This document shows, one piece after another, positions 56,216 to 64,000 of a stretch of 64,000 bases of DNA. The stretch's first letter is position 1; each line of letters opens with the position of its first letter. Below the pieces are notes generated by a model that worked only from the letters and a program-made list of their open reading frames with translations, searched no databases and was not told the DNA's origin. Source of the DNA: Candidatus Anammoximicrobium sp. (GTDB lineage Bacteria; Planctomycetota; Planctomycetia; Pirellulales; Pirellulaceae). Location of the stretch: contig JAAYYU010000061.1 in the NCBI GenBank assembly GCA_012515235.1, forward strand, positions 1-64,000, read 5' to 3'. Position numbers and translations under genes: made by a program.

Positions 56216-57403
56216 ATGCCTGCGACACCGATCTACATGGACAACCACGCCACGACCCGCGTCGATCCGCGGGTCGTGGAGGCCATGCTGCCGTACCTGA
56301 CGGAAAAATACGGCAATGCCGGGAGCACCAGCCACGTCTTCGGCTGGCAAGCCAAGGATGCGGTCGATGCGGCACGAGAGTCCATTGCGGACGCGATCGG
56401 CGCTACGCCGCGGGAGATTGTCTTTACCAGCGGAGCCACGGAGAGCAACAATCTGGCGATCCGGGGCGTGTGCGGGCGGCCGCAGCGGGGCGGCAAGCAC
56501 CTGATCAGCGTCGCGACGGAGCATCGGGCGGTCTTGGAGCCGCTGGCCAAACTGGCGCACGACGGCTTCGAGATCACGCTCTTGCCGGTCAAACCGGACG
56601 GCGCCGCCGAGGCGGGCACGATCGACTTGAACCAGTTCGCCCAGGCGATCCGCGACGACACCCTGCTGGTTTCCGTGATGCTGGCCAACAACGAGATCGG
56701 CGTTTTGCAGCCGCTGGCGGAGATCGGGCGGATCTGCAAACAGCGAGGGGTGGTGCTGCACACGGACGCCACGCAGGCCGTGGGCAAAGTCCCCGTGGAC
56801 GTGGACCTGCTGCAGGCCGACCTGATGAGTTTCACGGCGCACAAGATTTACGGCCCCAAGGGGATTGGAGCATTGTACGTGCGGCGGCGGGACCCCCAGG
56901 TACGGCTGGCGTCGCAGATCGACGGCGGACGTCAGGAAGCGGGCCGCCGCAGCGGAACCCTGAACGTGCCCGGCATCGTCGGCCTGGCAACCGCCCTGCA
57001 GCTGTGCCTGGCGGAGCTGGCGGCCGAGGCCGAGCGCTTGAGGCGACTGAGGGATCGGCTCTTCGCGGGACTGCGCAGCCGGCTGGCGAACGTCGCGTTG
57101 AACGGGCCGGCGCTGGCGTGTGCCGAGTTGCGGTTGAGCAACAATCTGAACTGCAGCTTTGCCGGCGTCGACGGCGAAGCGTTGATGATGACCATGCGGG
57201 AGTTGGCCGTGTCCAGCGGCAGCGCGTGTACGTCGGCGGACCCGGAACCCAGTCACGTGCTGCGGGCCCTGGGCATCAGCGACGATTTAGCGCGGGCCAG
57301 CCTCCGCTTCGGCCTGGGACGATTCAACACGGACGAAGAAGTCGATTTCGCCATCGACCTCGTCGCCGATTCCGTCCAGCGGCTGCTGAAACTCCACGGC
57401 TAA
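56216..57403 (+). CDS. Cysteine desulfurase (NifS/IscS-like)
   Basis: 395 residues, class V aminotransferase fold. IYMDNHATTRVDP opens as in NifS. H103 (ATEHRAV) stacks on the cofactor, D184 and Q187 (HTDATQAVG) contact it, and K210 (SFTAHKIYGPKG) is the PLP lysine. The catalytic cysteine is C338 in SSGSACTSADPEPSHVL, a group I active-site loop. It removes sulfur from cysteine for iron-sulfur cluster or thiolated-tRNA synthesis. No scaffold (iscU, nifU) gene is adjacent, so which pathway it serves cannot be told. The ATG at 56216 lacks a strong ribosome site. Confidence 0.93.
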   Translation: MPATPIYMDNHATTRVDPRVVEAMLPYLTEKYGNAGSTSHVFGWQAKDAVDAARESIADAIGATPREIVFTSGATESNNLAIRGVCGRPQRGGKHLISVATEHRAVLEPLAKLAHDGFEITLLPVKPDGAAEAGTIDLNQFAQAIRDDTLLVSVMLANNEIGVLQPLAEIGRICKQRGVVLHTDATQAVGKVPVDVDLLQADLMSFTAHKIYGPKGIGALYVRRRDPQVRLASQIDGGRQEAGRRSGTLNVPGIVGLATALQLCLAELAAEAERLRRLRDRLFAGLRSRLANVALNGPALACAELRLSNNLNCSFAGVDGEALMMTMRELAVSSGSACTSADPEPSHVLRALGISDDLARASLRFGLGRFNTDEEVDFAIDLVADSVQRLLKLHG

Positions 57404-57578
57404 GCGACTTGACCGCGGCCGGCTGTTCACGCTTTCCATACTTTGTCAAGGAAATATCTCTTTCTGTTCTTCGTGGGATTCGCTTCGCCGGATTAAGTCC
57501 CGGCGGTCGGCAGGGTTGCGTCGGTGGCCGTCAATCCTGTGTCTCCCGTCCTCGAAAATCCGCACTTCGAACAGGCGT

Positions 57579-57657
57579 CTGCGAATTCGTGAGAATTCGC
57601 AGGCACCCGCGGTGTTCTGGCCCGCCGAAACCGCCGGAATTCTCGCGAATTCGGCTG
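57579..57657. repeat. Inverted-repeat pair around gaattc cores
   Basis: First arm 57580-57601 is itself palindromic (tgcgaattc, loop gtga, gaattcgca); second arm 57634-57655 has core ggaattctcgcgaattcgg. The arms are related in opposite orientation across about 32 bases. REP-like; distinct in sequence from the other repeat types in the window. Confidence 0.55.
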
Positions 57658-57817
57658 CGTTCAGCTTTGCAGCCCGCCGCCTAGCCCATCTCGCGGACCA
57701 GCTTCCTGCCAAAATGGCACGACCGCATTCGCCGTCTTTGCGATCAACGCCAGCGACACTCCCCCTGCAATTTGTAAGTGGTTTCTAGAATTCAAGTTAC
57801 ACCTCGGTTGCGGCACT

Positions 57818-57833
57818 TGGCACAAAGGTTGCT
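57818..57833 (+). promoter_or_regulatory. Sigma-54-like promoter upstream of groEL
   Basis: TGGCAC, five bases (aaagg), then TTGCT: all the -24/-12 consensus positions of TGGCAC-N5-TTGC[AT] are met. It is 171 bases before the groEL GTG start on the same strand. No enhancer-binding site has been identified upstream. Confidence 0.45.
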
Positions 57834-58003
57834 CTAAAAGCCGTCCCGTAAGTCAGTCTGCCAATACTGAAACAGTCTGCCTGCCGCTTCGATACTGACG
57901 CCGCCCGCGCGGACGGTGCTTGCCGCCGACGGATTAGGCGTGACGACGCCCGCGAAAGCGGCTTCCGATTTTTCACTGTGTCAGCAATAGGAGGATTCCG
58001 GAC

Positions 58004-59680
58004 GTGGCAAAGCAAATGGTCTATGAGGACGATGCGCGACAATCGCTGATGGCCGGTGTGTCCAAACTGGCGAAGGCGGTTCGCAGTACGTTGGGACCGC
58101 GCGGTCGCAACGCCGTTCTGGACAAGGGTTGGGGTTCGCCGAAAGTCACCAAAGACGGGGTTACCGTCGCCGAAGATATCGACTTGGACGATCCCAACGA
58201 GAATCTCGGCGCCAAACTCGTCAAAGAGGTCGCCAGCAAAACGAACGACATCGCCGGCGACGGCACGACGACGGCGACCATTCTGGCCGAGGCGATCTTC
58301 CGCGAAGGTCTGAAGATGGTCGCCGCCGGGTACGACCCGATGGCGCTCTCGCGGGGCATCTCCAAGGCGACGGACGCCGTCGTGGAGTCCATCAAAAAGA
58401 TGGCGGCTCCGATCGACGAGAAGAACAAGCGCGAGATTCAGCAGGTTGCCACGATTGCCGGCAACAACGATCCGTCGATTGGCGCCGTGCTGGCGGACGC
58501 CTTCGTCAAGGTCGGCAAGAACGGCGTGATCACGGTCGAGGAAGGCCGCGGCAGCGAGACCACGGTCGAGGTGGTCGAAGGCATGCAGTTCGACCGCGGA
58601 TTCCTGTCGCCCCACTTCGTCACCAACGAAGACGACGTGGCCGTCGAGTTGAACGATTGCTATGTGCTGATCTACGAGGAAAAGATCTCGTCCAACAAGA
58701 AGCTGATCCCGCTCTTGGAAGCCATCAGCCGCGCCAAGAAGCCGTTGCTGATTATCGCCGAGGACGTCGAAGGCGAGGCGTTGGCGACGCTGGTCGTGAA
58801 CAAGATGCGCGGCATTTTGAGCGTCTGTGCGGTCAAGTCGCCGGGCTATGGCGACCGCCGCAAGGCGATGATGGGCGACATCGGCGTGCTGACCGGCGCT
58901 ACGCCGATCTTCAAGGACCTGGGCATTGACCTGGAAAGCACGAAGCTCAGCGATCTGGGCCGGGCCAAGAAGATCAAGATCACGGCCGACGACACCGTGA
59001 TCATCGGCGGCGCTGGCAAGAAGGACGCCATCGACGGGCGGGCAGAACAGATCCGCAAGGAAATTGAAAAGACCGACAGCGACTACGACCGCGAGAAACT
59101 GCAGGAGCGGTTGGCCAAGCTGGCTGGCGGCGTCGCGCAGATCAGTTGCGGGGCTGCTACCGAAACGGAGATGAAGGAGCGGAAGATGCTGCTGGAGGAT
59201 GCCAAGGCGGCCACCCAGGCGGCCCTGGAGGAAGGCATCGTCCCCGGCGGCGGCGTGGCGCTGCTTCGCGCGGAGAAGGTTTTGGACAAGCTGGAAGTCA
59301 CCGGCGACGAGGCGATGGGCGTCAAGATCGTGCGCAGCGTCTTGGACTATCCGTTGCGTTGCATCGCCGACAACGCCGGCAAGGACGGTGCGGTGGTGGT
59401 CAGCAAGGTGCGTCGGCTGAAGGGCAAGAACGAAGGCTATGACGCCGACAAGGACTCGTACTGCGACCTGATCGAAGCCGGCGTGATCGACCCGGCCAAG
59501 GTCGTCCGGATCGCGTTGCAGAACGCCGCCAGCGTAGCCGGACTGCTGCTGACGACCGAAGCCCTGGTAACCGACATTCCGAAGGAAGAAGAGCCCGCGG
59601 GCGCCGGTCACCACGACGACCACGGGATGGGCGGCATGGGCGGCATGGGAGGCATGGGCGGAATGGAAGGCATGATGTAA
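58004..59680 (+). CDS. groEL: Chaperonin GroEL, first paralogue (GGM-tailed)
   Basis: 558 residues from a GTG start at 58004 (GGAGG at 57990). Canonical chaperonin: [19 protein letters not shown], the ATPase loop [18 protein letters not shown], and VAGG-type nucleotide contacts such as [19 protein letters not shown]. The C-terminus ends in repeated GGM units ([14 protein letters not shown]), the flexible cavity tail of housekeeping GroELs, preceded by an unusual GHHDDHG stretch. It folds proteins with GroES in an ATP cycle. groES follows after 113 bases, then a second groEL. Order groEL before groES is opposite to the common groES-groEL operon. Confidence 0.96.
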   Translation: MAKQMVYEDDARQSLMAGVSKLAKAVRSTLGPRGRNAVLDKGWGSPKVTKDGVTVAEDIDLDDPNENLGAKLVKEVASKTNDIAGDGTTTATILAEAIFREGLKMVAAGYDPMALSRGISKATDAVVESIKKMAAPIDEKNKREIQQVATIAGNNDPSIGAVLADAFVKVGKNGVITVEEGRGSETTVEVVEGMQFDRGFLSPHFVTNEDDVAVELNDCYVLIYEEKISSNKKLIPLLEAISRAKKPLLIIAEDVEGEALATLVVNKMRGILSVCAVKSPGYGDRRKAMMGDIGVLTGATPIFKDLGIDLESTKLSDLGRAKKIKITADDTVIIGGAGKKDAIDGRAEQIRKEIEKTDSDYDREKLQERLAKLAGGVAQISCGAATETEMKERKMLLEDAKAATQAALEEGIVPGGGVALLRAEKVLDKLEVTGDEAMGVKIVRSVLDYPLRCIADNAGKDGAVVVSKVRRLKGKNEGYDADKDSYCDLIEAGVIDPAKVVRIALQNAASVAGLLLTTEALVTDIPKEEEPAGAGHHDDHGMGGMGGMGGMGGMEGMM

Positions 59681-59793
59681 GTCTCGCCGCCGGCTCGCGT
59701 CGCCGCCCGGCGCCACGAGTTGCGAGGCGACTTGGATAGACGGATTTTCCCTGCGAACAAATTACGAAAGACTCAAGAGGAAGGAATTCAACG

Positions 59794-60093
59794 ATGGCAA
59801 AGCTGAAGATTCGACCCCTGGACGATCGCGTGGTTGTTGAGCCGATGGAGGCCGAAGAGATGACGGCTGGCGGAATCGTACTGCCGGATACGGCCAAGGA
59901 AAAGCCGCAGCGCGGCAAGGTCGTGGCGGTCGGCCCCGGCAAGCTGCTGGACAACGGCCAGCGGGCCGAGATGTCGGTCGTGGTCGGCGACGAGGTGATC
60001 TACGGCAAGTACGGCGGAACGGATATCGAAGTGAACGGCGAGGAAGTCAAGATCCTTCGGGAGAGCGACATCCTGGCCAAGGTCGTCGACTGA
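59794..60093 (+). CDS. groES: Co-chaperonin GroES
   Basis: 99 residues, normal length. [20 protein letters not shown] starts the beta-barrel; [19 protein letters not shown] is the mobile loop with the I-V-L tripeptide that contacts GroEL; the dome and closing strand DILAKVVD follow. It caps the GroEL cavity. AAGGAA precedes the ATG. It lies between two groEL genes (113 bases from the first, 95 to the second), so it may serve either paralogue. Confidence 0.97.
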   Translation: MAKLKIRPLDDRVVVEPMEAEEMTAGGIVLPDTAKEKPQRGKVVAVGPGKLLDNGQRAEMSVVVGDEVIYGKYGGTDIEVNGEEVKILRESDILAKVVD

Positions 60094-60188
60094 ACTGGCC
60101 AGCCTGTCGCACGTGCGGACCGGCCCCCGTCGGGCTGGTTCGCGAAACGGTTCAACGCACATACTCTCTCGAATAGGGGTTTTGGAAA

Positions 60189-61808
60189 GTGGCGAAGCAA
60201 CTGCTGTTTGATGATCACGCCCGAGCCAGAATGATGGAAGGCGTCGACAAGCTGGCCAAAGCGGTCGCCATCACGATGGGGCCGACCGGCAGAAACGTGA
60301 TAATTAACAAATCGTACGGCGGCCCGACCGTCACCAAAGACGGCGTGACCGTGGCGAAAGAAGTCGAGTTGGAAGACCGCTTCGAGAACATGGGCGCGAA
60401 GCTGGTTGTGGAAGTGGCTCAGAAGACGTCCGACATCGCCGGCGACGGCACCACGACCGCCACCGTGTTGGCGCGGGCGATCTTCCGCGAGGGGTTGCGG
60501 AATATCGTGGCCGGCAGCAATCCGATGGCGATCCGCCGAGGGATCGAACGGGGCGTCGACGCCGCCGTCGAACAACTGTTCAAGATGGCCAAGCCGGTCA
60601 CGAGCAAGGATGAAGTCGCCCAGGTGGGCGCGATCTCTGCCAACAACGACATGGCGATTGGCCAGCAACTGGCCGACGCCCTGGAACGCGTCGGCAAAGA
60701 CGGGGTGATTACGGTCGAGGAAGGCAAGACGACCGAAACCCAAGTCGAATTCGTGGACGGCATGCAGTTCGACAAGGGCTATATCTCTCCCTACTTCATC
60801 AACCGCACCTCCGACATGGATTGCGTGCTGGAGGACTGCTACATCCTGCTGCACGAGAAGAAGATCAGCAACCTGCGGGACCTGGTGCCGATCCTGGAAA
60901 AAGTCGCCCAGACGGCGAAGCCCTTGTTGATCATCGCCGAGGACGTGGATGCCGAAGCCCTGACGCTGCTGGTGGTGAACAAATTGCGGGGCGTGCTGAA
61001 CGTGTGCGCCGTCAAGGCGCCGGGGTTCGGCGATCGCCGCAAGGCCATGCTGGGCGACATCGCCATCCTGATCGGCGGAACGCTGATCAGCGAGGATCTG
61101 GGCATCCAGTTGGAAAACCTGGAACTGTCGCAACTGGGCCGCGCCAAGAAAGTGACGGTGGACAAGGGCAGCACGACGATCGTGGAAGGCGCCGGCAAGC
61201 GGGCCGATATCGACAAGCGGTTGGCCCAGTTGAACCGTCAGATCGAGGAGACGGACAGCGAATACGACCGCGAGAAGTTGCAGGAACGGCTGGCCAAGCT
61301 GTCCGGCGGCGTGGCGGTGATCTCCGTCGGGGCGGAGACCGAGGCGGACATGAAGCAGAAGAAGGCCCGCATCGAGGACGCCCTGCACGCCACGCGAGCG
61401 GCGGTGGAAGAGGGCATCGTTCCGGGCGGTGGCGTGGCGCTGCTGCGTTGCCGCGAGGCGGTCGAGAAGTCCCGCGGGGCGGCCCGCGGCGACGAAAAGA
61501 TCGGCGTGGATATCGTGCTGTCGGCGCTGGACACCCCGCTGAAGACGATCGTCTCCAACGGCGGCCTGGACGGCTCGGTGGTCGCGGAGGAGGTCCGCGA
61601 GAAACCAGTCAACGTGGGCTACGACGCCAACACCAACGAGTACGTCGACATGTTCAAGGCGGGGATCATCGACCCGGTGAAGGTCGTGCGAACGGCCTTG
61701 GGCAACGCGGCCAGCATCGCCAGCCTGTTGCTGACGACGGAAGCCTTGGTCACGACGTACGACAAGGAAGACAAGAAGAAGGCTCGCGTCGAAGGCAGCA
61801 TCGCCTGA
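60189..61808 (+). CDS. groEL: Chaperonin GroEL, second paralogue without GGM tail
   Basis: 539 residues from a GTG start at 60189. The chaperonin core is complete ([50 protein letters not shown]), so it should bind ATP and form rings. It differs clearly from the first paralogue in the apical domain ([20 protein letters not shown]) and ends in [14 protein letters not shown] with no GGM repeats. Divergent extra GroELs in planctomycetes are thought to fold special client sets; the missing tail would change cavity behaviour. A strong terminator follows at 61902. Confidence 0.96.
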   Translation: MAKQLLFDDHARARMMEGVDKLAKAVAITMGPTGRNVIINKSYGGPTVTKDGVTVAKEVELEDRFENMGAKLVVEVAQKTSDIAGDGTTTATVLARAIFREGLRNIVAGSNPMAIRRGIERGVDAAVEQLFKMAKPVTSKDEVAQVGAISANNDMAIGQQLADALERVGKDGVITVEEGKTTETQVEFVDGMQFDKGYISPYFINRTSDMDCVLEDCYILLHEKKISNLRDLVPILEKVAQTAKPLLIIAEDVDAEALTLLVVNKLRGVLNVCAVKAPGFGDRRKAMLGDIAILIGGTLISEDLGIQLENLELSQLGRAKKVTVDKGSTTIVEGAGKRADIDKRLAQLNRQIEETDSEYDREKLQERLAKLSGGVAVISVGAETEADMKQKKARIEDALHATRAAVEEGIVPGGGVALLRCREAVEKSRGAARGDEKIGVDIVLSALDTPLKTIVSNGGLDGSVVAEEVREKPVNVGYDANTNEYVDMFKAGIIDPVKVVRTALGNAASIASLLLTTEALVTTYDKEDKKKARVEGSIA

Positions 61809-61901
61809 CGCGCGGGCGCGGTCGCCAGTCTGTGTACCAGCGCAGGGACGCCTTTACGGAGATCACCGGACGGTTCCGTGCGGTGCGACCGACAGACACG
61901 A

Positions 61902-61935
61902 AACGGGCCACTTCCAGGCGGGGTGGCCCGTTTTT
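61902..61935 (+). terminator. Rho-independent terminator after the second groEL
   Basis: acgggccac pairs with gtggcccgt across a 10-base loop and runs straight into ttttt. It separates the groEL/groES block from dnaJ-grpE. Confidence 0.85.
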
Positions 61936-61973
61936 CTACGACGGAAGGTTTCTCGTCATGAGGTCCGTGAGCC

Positions 61974-63116
61974 ATGCCGACCATGACCGCCAAGCGTGAT
62001 TATTACGAAGTGCTCGGCGTGTCGCGCAACGCGAGCGAAAAGGAAATCGCCGCCGCTTATCGCAAGCTGGCCATTCGCTATCATCCCGACAGCAATCCGG
62101 ACGACGCGGATGCGACGGAGAAGTTCAAGGAAGCGGCCGAAGCCTACGAAGTCCTGAGCGACGCGGACAAACGGGCGCTGTACGACCAGTACGGGCACGC
62201 CGGCTTGGAAGCAGGCAACGCGGCTCCCCACTTTACGGACGTCGGCGACATCTTCGAGGCCTTCGGCGACCTGTTCGGCTTCGGCGGACTCTTCGGCGGC
62301 GGAGGTGGCCGGCGACGGCCGCGGCAACGCCGCGGAGCGGACGTCCGCTGCGACGTGACGCTGGACCTGGAAGAAGCCGCCAAAGGCGTGACCAAGACCG
62401 TCGAATTCGCACGCAGTGCGCGGTGTGAGACGTGCCAGGGGTCCGGCAGCAAACCGGGTTCCCAGCGCGAGGTCTGCCGCCGTTGCGGCGGACGCGGCCA
62501 GGTGATTCAATCGGCAGGCATCTTGCGCGTCCAGACCACTTGCCCGTACTGCCACGGAGCAGGGTCGGTGATCTCCGATCCCTGCGGCGACTGCCGAGGC
62601 AACGGCTACGTGAAACAACGGGTCGAACTCGAAGTCGCCATTCCGGCCGGAATCGACGATTCCATGCGCGTGCGACTGGCCGGCGAGGGCGAACCCAGTC
62701 CGGACGGCGGGCCGCGCGGAGATTGCTACTGCTTTGTCACCGTCCGGCCGCACAGGCTGTTCCAACGAGACGGCGACCATCTGCTGCTGCGACTGCCGGT
62801 GACGTACAGCCAAGCGGCCTTAGGCGCAAGGATCGAAGTCCCCACCCTCACGGGGCGGGCGGAATTGGAGATCCCGGCCGGCACGCAATCGGGCGAATTG
62901 TTCCGGCTGCGATCGCGCGGCATGCCCAACGTGCGCGGCGGCCCGATGGGCGACCTGATTGTGCAGACCTATATCGAAGTTCCCAAGAAGCTGACGCCGC
63001 GGCAGCAAGAACTGCTGCGGGAGTTGGCGGAGGTGGAAAACTCCCACGTTTCGCCGCAACGCAAGAGCTTCCTGGACAAACTGACCAGTTACTTCACGGG
63101 AGAAGGTGAATCGTAA
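61974..63116 (+). CDS. dnaJ: Chaperone DnaJ
   Basis: 380 residues. The J-domain (about 6-75) contains the H37-P-D39 motif that stimulates DnaK. A Gly/Phe-rich segment follows ([16 protein letters not shown]), then the zinc domain with four CxxCxGxG units ([32 protein letters not shown]), and the client-binding C-terminal domains. Complete type I DnaJ. An internal ATG at 61983 is an alternative start. It lies 39 bases after the groEL terminator and 41 bases before grpE, so dnaJ-grpE is a separate short operon; dnaK is not in the window. Confidence 0.97.
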   Translation: MPTMTAKRDYYEVLGVSRNASEKEIAAAYRKLAIRYHPDSNPDDADATEKFKEAAEAYEVLSDADKRALYDQYGHAGLEAGNAAPHFTDVGDIFEAFGDLFGFGGLFGGGGGRRRPRQRRGADVRCDVTLDLEEAAKGVTKTVEFARSARCETCQGSGSKPGSQREVCRRCGGRGQVIQSAGILRVQTTCPYCHGAGSVISDPCGDCRGNGYVKQRVELEVAIPAGIDDSMRVRLAGEGEPSPDGGPRGDCYCFVTVRPHRLFQRDGDHLLLRLPVTYSQAALGARIEVPTLTGRAELEIPAGTQSGELFRLRSRGMPNVRGGPMGDLIVQTYIEVPKKLTPRQQELLRELAEVENSHVSPQRKSFLDKLTSYFTGEGES

Positions 63117-63157
63117 GACGGCCGTATGACCTCCAGACAATCGGACATTCGCCAACG

Positions 63158-63850
63158 ATGATCAAGAGCACTCATTCTCAGCCCCAAGAGACCCAGGCCG
63201 CCAAGAGCGACAGCCGCCCGCCGGAGACCGCTGATCCCACGCTCGGACAGCCGCCCAAGGACGGCCTTTCGTCCGAGACGGAAGCCCTGGGCGAAGCGAT
63301 CAGCGAGGTGGCGACGGAAGCAGCCGAGGCTGCGGCAGCAGACCGGAAGTCGCCGCAGTCGCAGCAACTCCCAAGCCAATTGGCCGAGGCGGAGGATCGC
63401 GCCCTGAGGGCCTACGCCGAATTGGAGAACTACCGCAAACGCGCCAATCGGCTCTTGCAAGAAGAAGTGAAATACGCCCCCTTGCCGCTGCTGCGGGACC
63501 TGCTGCCCGTGGTGGACAACCTGGAACGGGCAATTCAGTCGGCAGACCAGAGTGGGGGTTCTGCAGGACTGCTGGAAGGCGTTAAGATGGTGGCCCAGCA
63601 ACTGCTGGCAGTGCTGGACCAGCACGACTGTCGGCGGATGGACCCCAAGGGTTCACCCTTCGATCCCCACCTGCACGAAGCCGTGACTCAAATTCCCAGC
63701 CAGGACCTGCCCCCCGGAACGGTCGCGGAAGTGTTGCTGAGCGGATACCAGTTGCACGAGCGGGTCGTCCGACCGGCGCAGGTGCTGGTGTCGGCCCGGC
63801 CAGCCGCGAAGCCGGCGCCCGCAACGGGAGAAGAGGCAACGGAAAACTGA
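63158..63850 (+). CDS. grpE: Nucleotide-exchange factor GrpE
   Basis: 230 residues. A long disordered acidic/Gln-rich N-terminus (about 1-70) precedes the coiled coil (LAEAEDRALRAYAELENYRK) and the four-helix/beta part that opens DnaK, with LLPVVDNLERAIQSADQ and the closing DPHLHEAVTQIPSQDLPPGT and GYQLHERVVRPAQVLVS. It exchanges ADP on DnaK. It follows dnaJ by 41 bases on the same strand. The N-terminal extension is longer than in E. coli. Confidence 0.96.
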   Translation: MIKSTHSQPQETQAAKSDSRPPETADPTLGQPPKDGLSSETEALGEAISEVATEAAEAAAADRKSPQSQQLPSQLAEAEDRALRAYAELENYRKRANRLLQEEVKYAPLPLLRDLLPVVDNLERAIQSADQSGGSAGLLEGVKMVAQQLLAVLDQHDCRRMDPKGSPFDPHLHEAVTQIPSQDLPPGTVAEVLLSGYQLHERVVRPAQVLVSARPAAKPAPATGEEATEN

Positions 63851-63963
63851 CGCAGTCGCACAGAGCCCGGCTGGTTTGGGGAACAGGTGAGGATGTGCGG
63901 GGCCCCGGCGGCCAGCGCCGGAGCCGGCGGCTGCCGACGCAGACTTGAAACGGAGCACAACGC

Positions 63964-64000
63964 ATGCCCACGTATGACTATGAATGCAGTTCGTGCGAGT
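63964..64000 (+). CDS. Start of an FmdB-family zinc-ribbon protein, cut by the window edge
   Basis: The last 37 bases encode MPTYDYECSSCE, the almost invariant opening of FmdB/Cxxc small zinc-ribbon regulators (MP-Y-x-Y-x-C-x-x-C). ACGGAG lies about 8 bases upstream. It sits 113 bases after grpE on the same strand. The rest, including the second cysteine pair, is outside the window. Confidence 0.8.
   Translation, partial: MPTYDYECSSCE

Larger units (their letters stand above)
57404..58003. other. 600-bp regulatory gap upstream of groEL
   Basis: No gene seen. It contains an inverted-repeat pair (57579-57657), a sigma-54-like promoter (57818-57833) and, 20-50 bases further on, two direct copies of cagtctgcc (57854-57862 and 57873-57881) that could be operator half-sites. 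No CIRCE element (the HrcA operator) is visible. Confidence 0.5.

Noticed and set aside
57404..58003. CIRCE/HrcA operator upstream of groEL
   Set aside because: I looked for TTAGCACTC-N9-GAGTGCTAA and found nothing close.
57797..59716. Minus-strand open frame opposite groEL
   Set aside because: Exact antisense shadow of a highly conserved chaperonin gene.

Overview
The window is a GC-rich chromosomal segment that reads as a planctomycete (Planctomycetota, Pirellulales-like). The grounds are three secreted formylglycine sulfatases, a DUF1080 protein, ThuA and Tat-exported Gfo/Idh/MocA oxidoreductases, an HzsA-related c-type cytochrome, a neutral-ceramidase-like protein, eukaryote-like Ser/Thr kinases paired with ECF sigma factors, and GroEL paralogues. 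These assignments come from reading motifs; no database search was run.

Layout. 1-5.3 kb: a broken transposase end, a sulfatase, a secreted alpha/beta hydrolase and, convergent with it, a predicted outer-membrane barrel protein. 5.3-10.5 kb: a same-strand signalling group of anchored coiled-coil protein, FHA protein, membrane Ser/Thr kinase, small membrane partner and ECF sigma factor. 10.6-12.3 kb: a secreted GHL10-type glycosidase. 12.4-15.9 kb: a graveyard of minus-strand remnants ending at tRNA-Ile(GAT). It holds a DUF499 ATPase N-terminus, a DUF1156 methylase with a nonsense codon and an in-frame inverted-repeat insertion, a DUF3883 helicase C-terminus, a frameshifted antitoxin-like gene, and a frameshifted REP-associated tyrosine transposase set among REP sequences. 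I read this as a dead anti-phage locus.

16.2-38.7 kb: mostly secreted catabolic proteins (TlpA-like thioredoxin protein, MFS carrier with SMP-30 lactonase, HzsA-related cytochrome, two sulfatases, pectate-lyase-fold protein, SGNH esterase, ceramidase-like protein, ThuA, Gfo/Idh/MocA, HEAT-repeat protein, DUF1080), consistent with degradation of sulfated or acetylated polysaccharides. 38.8-48.6 kb, minus strand: kinase with its sigma factor, NikR, a second Gfo/Idh/MocA protein, a zinc-ribbon/STAS protein, an RluA-type pseudouridine synthase and cytochrome bd oxidase. 48.9-57.4 kb: gldA with an FGGY kinase, nicotinamidase, a lipoprotein, a small basic protein, glycogen debranching enzyme and cysteine desulfurase. 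58-64 kb: a protein-folding block groEL-groES-groEL-dnaJ-grpE followed by the start of an FmdB-type zinc-ribbon gene. A near-perfect sigma-54-type promoter lies upstream of the first groEL.

A recurrent theme is short paired inverted repeats, of at least six sequence types, between and sometimes inside genes. They look like non-autonomous REP/MITE elements. Only one candidate mobilising enzyme, the broken RAYT, is visible here.
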